Assembly (NCBI GenBank): GCA_013373325.1
Contig: JABXIA010000012.1
Location: 1-64,000 of the forward strand
Source of the DNA: Paracoccaceae bacterium
GTDB taxonomy: Bacteria; Pseudomonadota; Alphaproteobacteria; Rhodobacterales; Rhodobacteraceae
DNA length: 64,000 nucleotides
Direction of reading: 5' to 3'
Of this stretch, positions 1 through 9,022 are shown piece by piece (position 1 is the stretch's first letter; each line of letters begins with the position of its first letter). The position numbers and the translations under genes were made by a program. The notes under the pieces were generated by a model that was given only the letters and a program-made list of their open reading frames with translations, ran no database searches and had not been told where the DNA came from.

Positions 1-1
1 C

Positions 2-331
2 CCGCAGCTGTGGAACATCCTGAGGGGCGATCTCTCCTTTGTCGGGCCGCGCCCGCCCCTGCGCCAGTACACCGAGGCGCATCCGGAGCTTTATGCCCGG
101 GTGCTGAAATCGCGCCCCGGCGTCACCGGCCTGGCCTCGGTCACCTATCACAAGCATGAGGCCGCGCTGCTGGCCCGCTGCCGCAGCACTGCGGAAACCG
201 ACGCTGTCTACTCCCGGCTCTGCGTGCCGGCAAAGGCGCGGCTGGACCTGATCTACCAGCGCCATCAGAACATGTGCTTTGACTTCGACATCGTGTTCCA
301 GACCATTGGCAATATCTTCCGGCGGGGGTAG
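2..331 (+). CDS. Initiating sugar-phosphate transferase (bacterial sugar transferase family), C-terminal part, truncated by window start
   Basis: Open frame from the window edge encodes PQLWNILRGDLSFVGPRPPLRQYTEAHPELYARVLKSRPGVTGLASV, the conserved C-terminal block of the family. Confidence 0.9.
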   Translation, partial: PQLWNILRGDLSFVGPRPPLRQYTEAHPELYARVLKSRPGVTGLASVTYHKHEAALLARCRSTAETDAVYSRLCVPAKARLDLIYQRHQNMCFDFDIVFQTIGNIFRRG

Positions 332-611
332 GCGGGCGCCCTCTGTTTCGCGTATAGATTGCAGGTGATGCGGCCGGCAGGCCGGACATCGCGGTCCGGG
401 CCGCCCGGCGGGTTTCCGCTGCAGGCCGTTTTGCGGGGCAGGAGAATCCGGTTATGATCGAAACTGTGTTTTATCGGCCGCGCACCGGGTTTCAGCGCAT
501 CGGAGCCGTGTTTGATTTGCCTCTTTCTGCTATCCGGCAGCCGGGGGCTGCGCACGGGCGGCAACGGACAATGACAAGGCAGGAAATGCAGGCATCCGGG
601 GGCAGGCAGGC

Positions 612-2492
612 ATGTACAATCTGATCAGCGCGCTGTCGCGCAAACAGAAATCCTGCGTCTTCCTGGCGGTGGATCTGGCGCTCTTGCCGCTGGCGCTGCT
701 GTTCACCCTGGCGGTGCAGCCGCTGCCGGAGCCGGCGCTGGCGGTCCTGGCGCAGCTGCTGCCGCTGCTGCCCTATGCGGTTGCCGCCGCCGCCGTGCTG
801 GCCCTGTGGCTGGGGCTGCCGCATGTGCAGCTCAACGCCTATGAACGCCATGCCGCGGCGCAAAGCGCCCTGCTGGCGGGCGGCAGCGCGCTGGTGCTGG
901 CCGGGCTCACCGCCGTCTTCGGGCCGCCGCTGGGCCCGGGCACCCATGTGGTGTTTGCGATCTGCTATTTCCTGTCGATGGCGGCGGCCCGCGCCGCGAT
1001 GCTGCAGCTGGTGCTGATGATCTACCGCCGCGCCAGGCCGCGCTGCCGGGTGCTGATCTACGGGGCCGGCAATACCGGCACCCAGCTGGCGCAGGCGCTG
1101 AAGGCGCATGACGGCATCGACCCGGTCGCCTTTGCCGATGACAATTCCTCGCTGCAGGGGCTGACGCTGGTCGGGCTGCCGGTGTTCGCGCCGTCGCGGA
1201 TTGCCGAAATCGTCGAGGCGCGCGGCATCCGCCGGGTGCTGCTGGCGATGCCCTCGCAAAGCCAGCCGCGCCAGGCGCAGATCACCCGGCGGCTGCAGAA
1301 ACTGGGGCTGGAGGTGCAGGCGCTGCCCTCCTTTGCCCAGCTCATTGGCGAGGAGGCGCTGGTCGACAAGCTGACGCCGGTGGCGCCGCAGGCCTTCCTG
1401 GGCCGGGCCGCGCGCGATGTGCCGCTGCAGGACGCGGCCGGCGCCTACCAGGGCAAATCGGTGCTGGTCTCCGGCGCCGGCGGCTCGATCGGCTCGGAGC
1501 TGTGCCGCCAGGTGCTGGCCTGCCGCCCGTCGAAACTGGTGCTGTTCGAGCTTTCCGAGCTGGCGCTTTACACCGTGCTGCAGGAACTGGGGCCGCTGGC
1601 CGCCGATGCGGGGATCGCCCTGGTGCCGGTCCTGGGCTCGGTCACCGATCCGCGCCAGGTGCGGATGGTGCTGGACCGCCATAAGGTGCAGGTGGTGCTG
1701 CATGCGGCGGCCTATAAGCATGTGCCGCTGGTCGAGGCGAACCCGCTGCCGGGCCTCGCCAACAACGTCTTCGGCACCCGGACCCTGGCGCGCGCCGCGG
1801 CGCGCGCAGGCGTCGAGCGTTTCATCCTGATCTCCTCGGACAAGGCGGTGAACCCGGCCAATGTGATGGGCGCCTCCAAGCGGATGGCGGAGTTCGTTGT
1901 GCAGGACCTGGCCACCCGCCACAGGCAAAGCACCGTGTTCACCATGGTGCGCTTCGGCAATGTGCTGGGCTCCTCCGGCTCTGTGGTGCCGCTGTTTCAG
2001 GAACAGGTCAGCCGCGGCGGGCCGGTCACCGTCACCGATCCGGATGTGAAGCGCTACTTCATGACCATCAGCGAGGCGGTGCAGCTGGTGCTGCAGGCGG
2101 GCGACATGGCCAAGGGCGGCGAGGTCTTTGTGCTGGACATGGGCGAACCGGTGCCGATCCTGCAGCTGGCCCGCCAGGTGATCGAAAGCGCAGGCCACAG
2201 CGTGCGCGATGCCGGGGCCCCTGAGGGCGATATCGAAATCGAGATCATCGGCCTGCGCCCGGGCGAGAAGATGGAGGAGGAGCTGACCCTCAGCGAAGAG
2301 CTGATCCGCACCCGCCACCAGAAGATCTTCTGCGCCCGCGAAACCGTGCTGTCGGAAATCGAGGTGGCGGGCTTTCTGCGCAGCCTGCGCCAGGCGGTGG
2401 CCGCGGGCGACGAGGCGGCGGCGCTGCAGGTGGCGGCGCATTGGGTCGAGGGATTCTGCCTGCGCCCGGACGCGGCCGGCCAGGGGCGCTGA
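612..2492 (+). CDS. FlaA1/CapD/WbpM-like membrane nucleotide-sugar epimerase/dehydratase
   Basis: 626 aa; N-terminal hydrophobic segments; VLVSGAGGSIGSELCRQ Rossmann motif; SSDKAVNPANVMGASKRMAE; LRPGEKMEEEL. Confidence 0.92.
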   Translation: MYNLISALSRKQKSCVFLAVDLALLPLALLFTLAVQPLPEPALAVLAQLLPLLPYAVAAAAVLALWLGLPHVQLNAYERHAAAQSALLAGGSALVLAGLTAVFGPPLGPGTHVVFAICYFLSMAAARAAMLQLVLMIYRRARPRCRVLIYGAGNTGTQLAQALKAHDGIDPVAFADDNSSLQGLTLVGLPVFAPSRIAEIVEARGIRRVLLAMPSQSQPRQAQITRRLQKLGLEVQALPSFAQLIGEEALVDKLTPVAPQAFLGRAARDVPLQDAAGAYQGKSVLVSGAGGSIGSELCRQVLACRPSKLVLFELSELALYTVLQELGPLAADAGIALVPVLGSVTDPRQVRMVLDRHKVQVVLHAAAYKHVPLVEANPLPGLANNVFGTRTLARAAARAGVERFILISSDKAVNPANVMGASKRMAEFVVQDLATRHRQSTVFTMVRFGNVLGSSGSVVPLFQEQVSRGGPVTVTDPDVKRYFMTISEAVQLVLQAGDMAKGGEVFVLDMGEPVPILQLARQVIESAGHSVRDAGAPEGDIEIEIIGLRPGEKMEEELTLSEELIRTRHQKIFCARETVLSEIEVAGFLRSLRQAVAAGDEAAALQVAAHWVEGFCLRPDAAGQGR

Positions 2493-2668
2493 GGCCCGGA
2501 CTGCAGCCGGAACTGCGGCCTGGGGGCTGCACCGCCGGCAAAAGCGCACCCCCCGGCGCCGCGGCAATTGATCCGGCCCGGCCATCCATGCTCTAAGCGG
2601 GGCAGCAAATAACACGTCCGGGGCCGCAGCACCCGGCAGCAGGCAGTTCCGAGAAGGCAGGTTTCCCC

Positions 2669-4876
2669 GTGACCCCGATCAAGACCCTTGTGCGCAGGAC
2701 CGTTCCGGCAATGCTGCTGTGCCTGGCCGCCGCCCCTGGCCCGGCACAGCCGCCGCAGGCAGCCCCGGAAACCGGGCCGGGATCCGCCGCCGCGGCGCCG
2801 CGGCTGAAGCCGCTGCCGCCCCCCAGCCTCAACTTCTACGGCTCCCCCGGTCTGATTGACCTGCCAAGCGCCGAGATGCTGCCGGACGGCCAGTATGCGG
2901 TCACCTATTCCTGGTTTGCCGGCATCTCCCGCTACAACATGACCTTCCAGGCGCTGCCCTGGCTGTCGGCCAGCTTCCGCTACAACGGCATCCAGGACCT
3001 GAACCTGTTCGGCTTCAGCACCTATTACGACCGCGGCTTCGACGTGCGCGCCCGGCTCTGGCGCGAGCGGGGCTGGCTGCCCGAGGTCACCCTCGGCCTG
3101 CAGGATTTCGCCGGCACCGGGATCTATGCGGCAGAGTATCTCGTCGCCACCAAACGGTTCGAAGCCGCTGCCCTGGGCTGGGGCCGGGGACCGGGGCGGC
3201 TGAAGCTCACCGGCGGCTTCGGCTGGGGGCGGCTTGGCAGCAACGGCGGCATCGCCACCACCGGCGGCACCCGCCCCGGATTCGTCGGCGGCGACACCGG
3301 CGGCGAGCTGGCCACCGACCAGTGGTTCCGCGGCACGGTGTCCCCCTTTGCGGGCTTTGAATGGCAGCCGGACGAGCGCTGGAGCTTCAAGGCGGAATAT
3401 TCCACCGATGCCTATGTGACCGAAACCCGCGATTCAGATGTGTTCGAGCACAAGTCGGCCGCGAACTTCGGGGTCGAATACCAGCGCTCGGAGCGGCTGC
3501 GCCTGGGCGCCTATTACCTCTATGGCTCGGAGTTCGGCCTCACCGCCCAGATCCAGCTCAACCCCAAGCACCCGCCGACCCCGATGGCGGTGCCCGCACC
3601 GCATCCGGTTGTGCCGCGCAGCCATTGGGCCACCGAACAGGCGCATTGGGGCCGGGACTGGGCCGCCAGCGAGTCCAGGCAGCGCCAGATCCGCGATCAG
3701 GCGGCAGAGGCGCTGAAGGCGGACGGGCTGGTGCTGGAGGCGATCACCCTTGAGGGCACCCGGGCCGAGCTGCGCTACCGCAACCCGCGCTACCGGTCGG
3801 CGGGGCAGGCGGCCGGCCGTGCCGCCCGCGCCCTGGCGCAGACGCTGCCGCCCTCGGTGGAGACCTTCCGCCTGGTGCCGGTGCACCGCGGCACCGGCCT
3901 TGCGGCGGTCGAGATCCGCCGCTCCGACCTGGAGGCGCTGGAGTTCAGCCCCGATGCCCCGGACGCGCTGTTCGCCGCAACCGGGGTCAGCGAAGCCGGG
4001 CCGCTGCCGCCGGAGGCGCTGTTCTCCGCAGAGCTGTACCCGGCTTTCGCCACCTCAGTGAGCCCCTATACCCGGCCGGCCTATTTCGATCCCGACCAGC
4101 CGTTCCGGATTGATGCGGGACTGGATTTCGCCGCGTCCTACGCGCCCGCGCCGGGCTGGCGCATCGCCGGCGCCATCCGCCAGCGGCTGGGCGGCAATGT
4201 GAAGAACGGCCGCGCCTCCAACTCGGTGCTGCCGCATGTGCGCACCGACCAGGTGGAATATGCCCAGTTCGGCACCACCCTGGAAAACCTCTATGTCAGC
4301 CGCCTGTGGAAACCGGGCCGCAATCTCTATGCCCGCGCCAGCGCCGGCCTGTTCGAGAGCATGTACGGCGGCGTCTCCGGCGAGGTTCTGTGGAAGCCGG
4401 TGAACAGCCGCCTGGGCCTTGGCGTGGACCTGAACTATGTGGTGCAGCGCGATTTCGACCAGCGGTTCTCCTTCCGCGACTACCGGGTGCTGACCGGCCA
4501 TGCCTCGGCCTATTACGAGCTGGACCGCGGCTACCAGCTGCAGGTGGATGCGGGCCGCTACCTGGCCGGCGATTACGGCGGCACCTTCAGCCTGAACCGG
4601 GAATTCGACAACGGCTTCCTGGTCGGCGCCTTCTTCACCCTCACCAATGTCTCTGCCGAGGATTTCGGCGAGGGCTCCTTTGACAAGGGCTTCCGCTTCC
4701 GCATTCCGGTGGACTGGCTCCTGGGCAAGCCGTCGCGTTCCGGCTTCGGCCTGACCATCCGCCCGACCCAGCGCGACGGCGGCCAGAAGGTGGTGGTGCC
4801 GGACCGGCTCTATGCCCCGGTGCGCGCGGCCCACCGCCGCAGCCTGGAAGAACAGCGCGCGAGGTTCTGGGAATGA
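2669..4876 (+). CDS. yjbH: YjbH-like outer-membrane EPS biosynthesis protein
   Basis: 735 aa; FYGSPGLIDLPSAEMLPDGQYAVTYSWFAG N-terminal motif and beta-barrel-like C-terminus; adjacent to a YjbF-like lipoprotein; paralogous to 56090..58216. Confidence 0.85.
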   Translation: MTPIKTLVRRTVPAMLLCLAAAPGPAQPPQAAPETGPGSAAAAPRLKPLPPPSLNFYGSPGLIDLPSAEMLPDGQYAVTYSWFAGISRYNMTFQALPWLSASFRYNGIQDLNLFGFSTYYDRGFDVRARLWRERGWLPEVTLGLQDFAGTGIYAAEYLVATKRFEAAALGWGRGPGRLKLTGGFGWGRLGSNGGIATTGGTRPGFVGGDTGGELATDQWFRGTVSPFAGFEWQPDERWSFKAEYSTDAYVTETRDSDVFEHKSAANFGVEYQRSERLRLGAYYLYGSEFGLTAQIQLNPKHPPTPMAVPAPHPVVPRSHWATEQAHWGRDWAASESRQRQIRDQAAEALKADGLVLEAITLEGTRAELRYRNPRYRSAGQAAGRAARALAQTLPPSVETFRLVPVHRGTGLAAVEIRRSDLEALEFSPDAPDALFAATGVSEAGPLPPEALFSAELYPAFATSVSPYTRPAYFDPDQPFRIDAGLDFAASYAPAPGWRIAGAIRQRLGGNVKNGRASNSVLPHVRTDQVEYAQFGTTLENLYVSRLWKPGRNLYARASAGLFESMYGGVSGEVLWKPVNSRLGLGVDLNYVVQRDFDQRFSFRDYRVLTGHASAYYELDRGYQLQVDAGRYLAGDYGGTFSLNREFDNGFLVGAFFTLTNVSAEDFGEGSFDKGFRFRIPVDWLLGKPSRSGFGLTIRPTQRDGGQKVVVPDRLYAPVRAAHRRSLEEQRARFWE

Positions 4877-5562
4877 CGCTGATCCGATTGACCGCCGCCC
4901 TGCTGGCCTCTGCCCTGCTGCTGGGCGGCTGCGCCCGCGGCCCCGAGGAGAAACCGGGCGAACTGGAAGTGCTGCAGGCGGTGGGGGAACAGATCAGCCG
5001 CCGCCGCAAGCCGGCGCCGCCCGCCGCAACGCTGACCCGGGCGCTCTTGGACCAGCAGCCGCAGAACTATATCGAGGTCGCCATCGAGAACCGCGATGCC
5101 AAGGCCTATCTGACCCGCGTTCTGGAGCGCCGCGACAGCCATCCCGGCACCATCGAGGTCTGGCGCACCCAGGACAATGTCTCGCTCGCCTTCCGGCAGG
5201 GCATGGTGATTGCCACCCGCGGCCTCGGCGGCGGCCTGCTGTCGGCTGAGGTGCCGGCCGCAGAGGGCGTTGGCGGCCCCGCCCGCGGCGGCGCCCGGCG
5301 CTACACTTTGCGCGCCGACGGCAACGGCCAGAGGGTGGTGAACATGGCCTGCAGGCTGCACGACCTGGGCCCGGAGACGGTGGAGATTGTCGAAATCACC
5401 CGTTCTGTCCGCCATCTGCAGGAGTATTGCGAGGGCGCCGGCGGGGTGGTGGTCAACGATTACTGGGTTGATTCGCGCCCGGGCCGCGCCCTGGTCTGGC
5501 AGTCGCGGCAATGGGCCGGCGCAGAGACCGGCTATGTGCGGATCCGCCACCTGCAGCGCTGA
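4873..5562 (+). CDS. yjbF: YjbF-like lipoprotein
   Basis: 229 aa; lipobox LLGGC; 4-nt ATGA overlap with the yjbH-like stop; resembles 55443..56093. Confidence 0.8.
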   Translation: MTLIRLTAALLASALLLGGCARGPEEKPGELEVLQAVGEQISRRRKPAPPAATLTRALLDQQPQNYIEVAIENRDAKAYLTRVLERRDSHPGTIEVWRTQDNVSLAFRQGMVIATRGLGGGLLSAEVPAAEGVGGPARGGARRYTLRADGNGQRVVNMACRLHDLGPETVEIVEITRSVRHLQEYCEGAGGVVVNDYWVDSRPGRALVWQSRQWAGAETGYVRIRHLQR

Positions 5563-5582
5563 GGCGGCCTGGATTTCCTGCC

Positions 5583-5599
5583 CCGGGCATTCTGCCCGG
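5583..5599 (+). other. Stem-loop between yjbF-like and yjbE-like genes
   Basis: CCGGGCA-ttc-TGCCCGG, 7-bp perfect stem; no U-tract follows. Confidence 0.4.
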
Positions 5600-5629
5600 C
5601 GCCCGGTGCTTTGCCGCAACGAACGGAAA

Positions 5630-5749
5630 AAATCGGTCCTGCAAACCGGATTTCAACTGTTTTGCAGCTATTCCATGCGTTGAAATGAAAACCAGCCTCC
5701 CCTAAGGTTGCCTCAACGCGTCTTTCACAATTCTCCAAAGGAGTTTGAC
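5630..5749 (+). promoter_or_regulatory. AT-richer promoter/operator region upstream of yjbE-like gene
   Basis: TTTCAAC (5651-5657) and GTTGAAA (5679-5685) are a perfect inverted repeat; TCAACGC (5713-5719) pairs with GCGTTGA (5677-5683); AAAGGAG RBS just upstream of ATG at 5750. Confidence 0.45.
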
Positions 5750-6037
5750 ATGAAGAATCTTCTGACTGCCCTGACCCTGGCCGCCCTGGCCTCCGCCACC
5801 GCCGTTTCGGCTCAGCAAGTCGCCCCCGCAGCAGCGCAGGGTGCTGGCGCAGGGACCGGTGCAGGTGCAGGTGCAGGTGCGGGTGCTGCTGGCGCAGGTG
5901 CGGGTGCTGCTGCCGGCGGCTTTGCCGTGGGCGGCCTGAGCGCAGCTGCCGTGGCCGGCATCGTGGCCGCTGCCGTTGTGGTCGGCGCGGTTGCCAGTGA
6001 CGACGACACCGCCGGCACCACCACCACCACCAACTGA
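5750..6037 (+). CDS. yjbE: YjbE-like small secreted Gly/Ala-rich protein
   Basis: 95 aa with signal peptide MKNLLTALTLAALASATAVSAQ, Gly/Ala repeats, Thr-rich tail; RBS upstream, strong terminator downstream. Confidence 0.75.
   Translation: MKNLLTALTLAALASATAVSAQQVAPAAAQGAGAGTGAGAGAGAGAAGAGAGAAAGGFAVGGLSAAAVAGIVAAAVVVGAVASDDDTAGTTTTTN
5845..5925 (+). repeat. Degenerate hexanucleotide tandem repeat (GGTGCA-like) inside yjbE-like gene
   Basis: ggtgcaggtgcaggtgcaggtgcgggtgct... encoding GAGAGAGAGAAGAGAGAA. Confidence 0.7.
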
Positions 6038-6044
6038 TGCCCGG

Positions 6045-6062
6045 GCACCCCGCGCGGGGTGC
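6045..6062 (+). other. Perfect hairpin downstream of yjbE-like gene
   Basis: GCACCCCGCGCGGGGTGC palindrome. Confidence 0.5.
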
Positions 6063-6080
6063 AGGCAGGATTTCAGGCAA

Positions 6081-6110
6081 ACGGGCCCTTGCGGGCCCGT
6101 TTTGTCTTTT
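6081..6110 (+). terminator. Rho-independent terminator after yjbE-like gene
   Basis: ACGGGCCC-ttgc-GGGCCCGT followed by tttgtctttt. Confidence 0.85.
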
Positions 6111-6218
6111 CCGGCGGGCCCCAGCACGCCCGGGCGCAAGCCCAGCCGCCACGGGTCCGGGTTGCCCGGGGTGTTTCATGTGCCTGGCGCAGGATCCGGC
6201 TGGCCTGTCAGGGCGGGG

Positions 6219-7409
6219 TCAGGCCCTGCCGGCCGCCGGGCTGCGGCGGGCTTCGGCGCGGACGGCCACCTGCTGCACGCAATGCGCCAGCCTGTGGGTG
6301 TCTTCCAGGCTCCAGCCCGGATCGACCAGGAAGGCAAGGCTGGTCTCGCCGAGTTCGCGGGCGTTGGGCAGCGGATGGGCCGGCCCCAGGCCGCGGCTGC
6401 GGAACACGCCTTCGCGGTAGATCTCGGAGCAGCTGCCGGAAAAGGCGGGAAAGCCCGCCGCATTGATCTCTGCCAGGATGCGGTCGCGCGACCAGCCCGG
6501 CGCCAGCGCTTCGGGGCGCACGAAGGCATAGAAGCGGTAATAGGCATGGGTGATCCCGGGCGGCGGCAGCGGCACCCGGAAGAGGCTGCAGGGGCTGAGC
6601 GCCACCGCCAGCAGCTGCGCATTGGCGGTGCGCTGCGCCCGCCACTGGTCCAGCCGCCTGAGCTGCACCCGGCCGATCGCCGCGGCGGGCCCCGCCATCC
6701 GCAGGTTGGTGCCGGGCGCGCCGCTGTGCAGCCAGCGGAATCCCGGCGGGTGGCTGCGGTTGAACACGGTGTCATAGTCCTTGCCGTGGTCCTTGTGGCT
6801 CCAGGCCCGGGACCAGAGCGCATCATCGCTGGTCAGCAGCAGGCCGCCTTCGCCGCCGGTTGACAGGATCTTGTCCTGACAGAAGGAGAAGGAGCCGAAA
6901 TCGCCGAAGGTGCCGGCATGGCGCGGCCCGATCATTGCGCCATGGGCCTGGGCGCAGTCCTCGATCACCCACAGCCCATGGGCGCGGGCAAGATCCATAA
7001 TTGCCTTCATATCGCAGGGCCAGCCGCCCAGATGCACCGGCAGGATGCCGCGGGTGCGCGGCGTGATCAGCGGCGCGATGGTTGCGGCGGTGATGTTCTG
7101 GCTGTCGCGGTCGATATCGGCAAACACCGGCACCCCGCCCGCCATCAGCACCGCGCTGGCGGAGGCAATGAAACTGCGCGGGGTGACGATCACCTCGTCG
7201 CCGGGCTGCAGCTCCAGCGCCCGGAGCGCGCAGTCCAGCGTCACCGTGCCATTGGCCATGGCAATGGCATGGGCGGCGCCGGTATAGGCGCAGTAGCTGC
7301 GCTCGAATTCCCGCACATCCGGCCCGGTCCAGGCGTTCACCTTGCCCGAGCGCAGCACCGCCGCGGCGGCGGCGATCTGCTCCTCATCGTAAATCGGCCA
7401 TTGCTGCAT
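6219..7409 (-). CDS. DegT/DnrJ/EryC1/StrS-family PLP sugar aminotransferase
   Basis: 396 aa; catalytic Lys in SFSFCQDKILSTGGEGG; VIEDCAQAHGA. Confidence 0.92.
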   Translation of the reverse strand: MQQWPIYDEEQIAAAAAVLRSGKVNAWTGPDVREFERSYCAYTGAAHAIAMANGTVTLDCALRALELQPGDEVIVTPRSFIASASAVLMAGGVPVFADIDRDSQNITAATIAPLITPRTRGILPVHLGGWPCDMKAIMDLARAHGLWVIEDCAQAHGAMIGPRHAGTFGDFGSFSFCQDKILSTGGEGGLLLTSDDALWSRAWSHKDHGKDYDTVFNRSHPPGFRWLHSGAPGTNLRMAGPAAAIGRVQLRRLDQWRAQRTANAQLLAVALSPCSLFRVPLPPPGITHAYYRFYAFVRPEALAPGWSRDRILAEINAAGFPAFSGSCSEIYREGVFRSRGLGPAHPLPNARELGETSLAFLVDPGWSLEDTHRLAHCVQQVAVRAEARRSPAAGRA

Positions 7410-7421
7410 GGCGCGTCCCCC

Positions 7422-8108
7422 TCACACAACCAGTCTCACCAGTACAAATCCTTCGGCAGCGGGGCGGTGGATCGTTGCCCCGCGCAACGTGGCCAGTGCC
7501 CGCAGGCTTTCCGGCGCGCGCTCATGCGGCGCCCTGCGGCACTGGCTTTCAAACAGCCGGAACGCCTCCAGCTTGCGCGCCAGCGCATCGCCGCTGATGT
7601 CCACGAACAGGTTCGGGACAAAGGGCGGCGTCAGATAGGGCGCGTTCCAATTGGTTTCCGACAGCGTCTCGTAGGCCGCCACCATCGCCGGATAGGCGGG
7701 CTGATGCGGGCGGCAGGCGACCAGCGAGGACAGGAAGCTCAGCTGGTGGTCGAGATGAATGTCGCCGGGATGCGGCGCCAGCACCAGCGATGGCGCCAGT
7801 TCCTGCACCAGCGCGCTGAGCGCGCCGTTCAGCGCCCCGTGCGGCTGTTCTGCCAGCTCCGCGGCCGGAAACCCCAGCCAATGGGTCCGGGCCACCCCCA
7901 GATGGGCGTGGGCGGCCTCTGCCTCGCGGCGCACGGTTTCGATCTGCGCGGCGCCAAAGATCTCTTCGCGGCCGCGGGTGACGATGGCCGCATGCACCTG
8001 GCGCCCCATCGCGGCCAGCCGGGCGATGGTGCCGCCCGCGCCCAGCACCTCGTCATCGGGGTGCGGCGCCACCACCAGCACCGGGCCGTCTCCTGCCAGC
8101 AGGGTCAT
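7422..8108 (-). CDS. PIG-L/LmbE-family deacetylase
   Basis: VLVVAPHPDDEVLGAGGTIARL and HPGDIHLDH motifs; start chosen at MTLLAGDG. Confidence 0.9.
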   Translation of the reverse strand: MTLLAGDGPVLVVAPHPDDEVLGAGGTIARLAAMGRQVHAAIVTRGREEIFGAAQIETVRREAEAAHAHLGVARTHWLGFPAAELAEQPHGALNGALSALVQELAPSLVLAPHPGDIHLDHQLSFLSSLVACRPHQPAYPAMVAAYETLSETNWNAPYLTPPFVPNLFVDISGDALARKLEAFRLFESQCRRAPHERAPESLRALATLRGATIHRPAAEGFVLVRLVV

Positions 8109-9022
8109 GGCGCGCGCCCTCCCAGCTTGCCGTGCAGCGGCGGCGGGCTGTCTGCCCCGGACCATTCCAGGATATCAAGGCAGGCGCCGTCGCCGCAGGC
8201 CACGGTGAAGGCGCGCCCCTCCACTGCCTGCACCTGGCCGGGCAGGCCGATGTAATAGCCGGGCCGCAGGCAGTGGCGCACCCCGGTCAGCACCAGCGGC
8301 GCGCCGTCCGGGCATTCGGTGAAGGCGCCGGGGTAGGGCGGGCCGCAGGCGCGGATCAGCCGGTGGATCTCTGCCGCGGGCCGGGTCCAGTCGATGCGCC
8401 CGTCCTCCGGGCGGCGGCGGGCGCAGAGGCTGGCGCCCTCCGCAGGCTGCGGCACCGAGGGCATTTCGCCCCGGGCAATCCGCTCCAGCAGCGGCGGCAG
8501 CATCTGTTCCAGCGCCGCCAGCGCCTGGTCATAGAGGCCGCGCGCGGTGATGCTGTCCGGGTCGATCGCATAGCGCGCCTGGGCGGCAACCGGCCCGTCG
8601 TCGGTGCCGTCGCCGAGCCAGAACAGGGTGGCGCCGGCCTCGCGGCAGCCCAGCAGGATGGTCCAGGGGATCACCCCGCGGCCGCGCAGCCGGGGCAGGG
8701 CGGCCGGGTGGAACCCAAGGCAGCCGCGCCGCGCCAGCGCCCGGAACGCCGCGCTGCAGAGCTGCGACCAGCCGATCACCAGAATGAGGTCCGGCGCGAT
8801 GGCGCGGATCGCCGCCAGGGTCGCGGGGTCCTCGCTGCGGGCGGTGTGGTGCAGCGCCACGCCGTAGCGCGCCGCCAGGGGCGCCAGATCGGCGTAATCG
8901 GAATGCCGGGCGGCCAGCTGCGGCGGCAGGGTCACGGCCAGGGCCGGGGCATGGCCCGCGGCGCAGATTGCCTGCAGCGCCCGGGCCGATCCTTCCACCG
9001 CGCCGACAAAAACCGTCTTCAT
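8105..9022 (-). CDS. Formyltransferase (methionyl-tRNA/sugar formyltransferase-like)
   Basis: MKTVFVGAVEGS start; GFHPAALPRLRGRGVIPWTILLG and DGTDDGPVAAQ core motifs; overlaps PIG-L start by 4 nt. Confidence 0.85.
   Translation of the reverse strand: MKTVFVGAVEGSARALQAICAAGHAPALAVTLPPQLAARHSDYADLAPLAARYGVALHHTARSEDPATLAAIRAIAPDLILVIGWSQLCSAAFRALARRGCLGFHPAALPRLRGRGVIPWTILLGCREAGATLFWLGDGTDDGPVAAQARYAIDPDSITARGLYDQALAALEQMLPPLLERIARGEMPSVPQPAEGASLCARRRPEDGRIDWTRPAAEIHRLIRACGPPYPGAFTECPDGAPLVLTGVRHCLRPGYYIGLPGQVQAVEGRAFTVACGDGACLDILEWSGADSPPPLHGKLGGRAP

Noticed and set aside
492-2615. 707-aa minus-strand ORF
   Set aside because: Antisense to a clear CapD-like gene; His/Gln/Arg-rich translation typical of GC-rich shadow ORFs.
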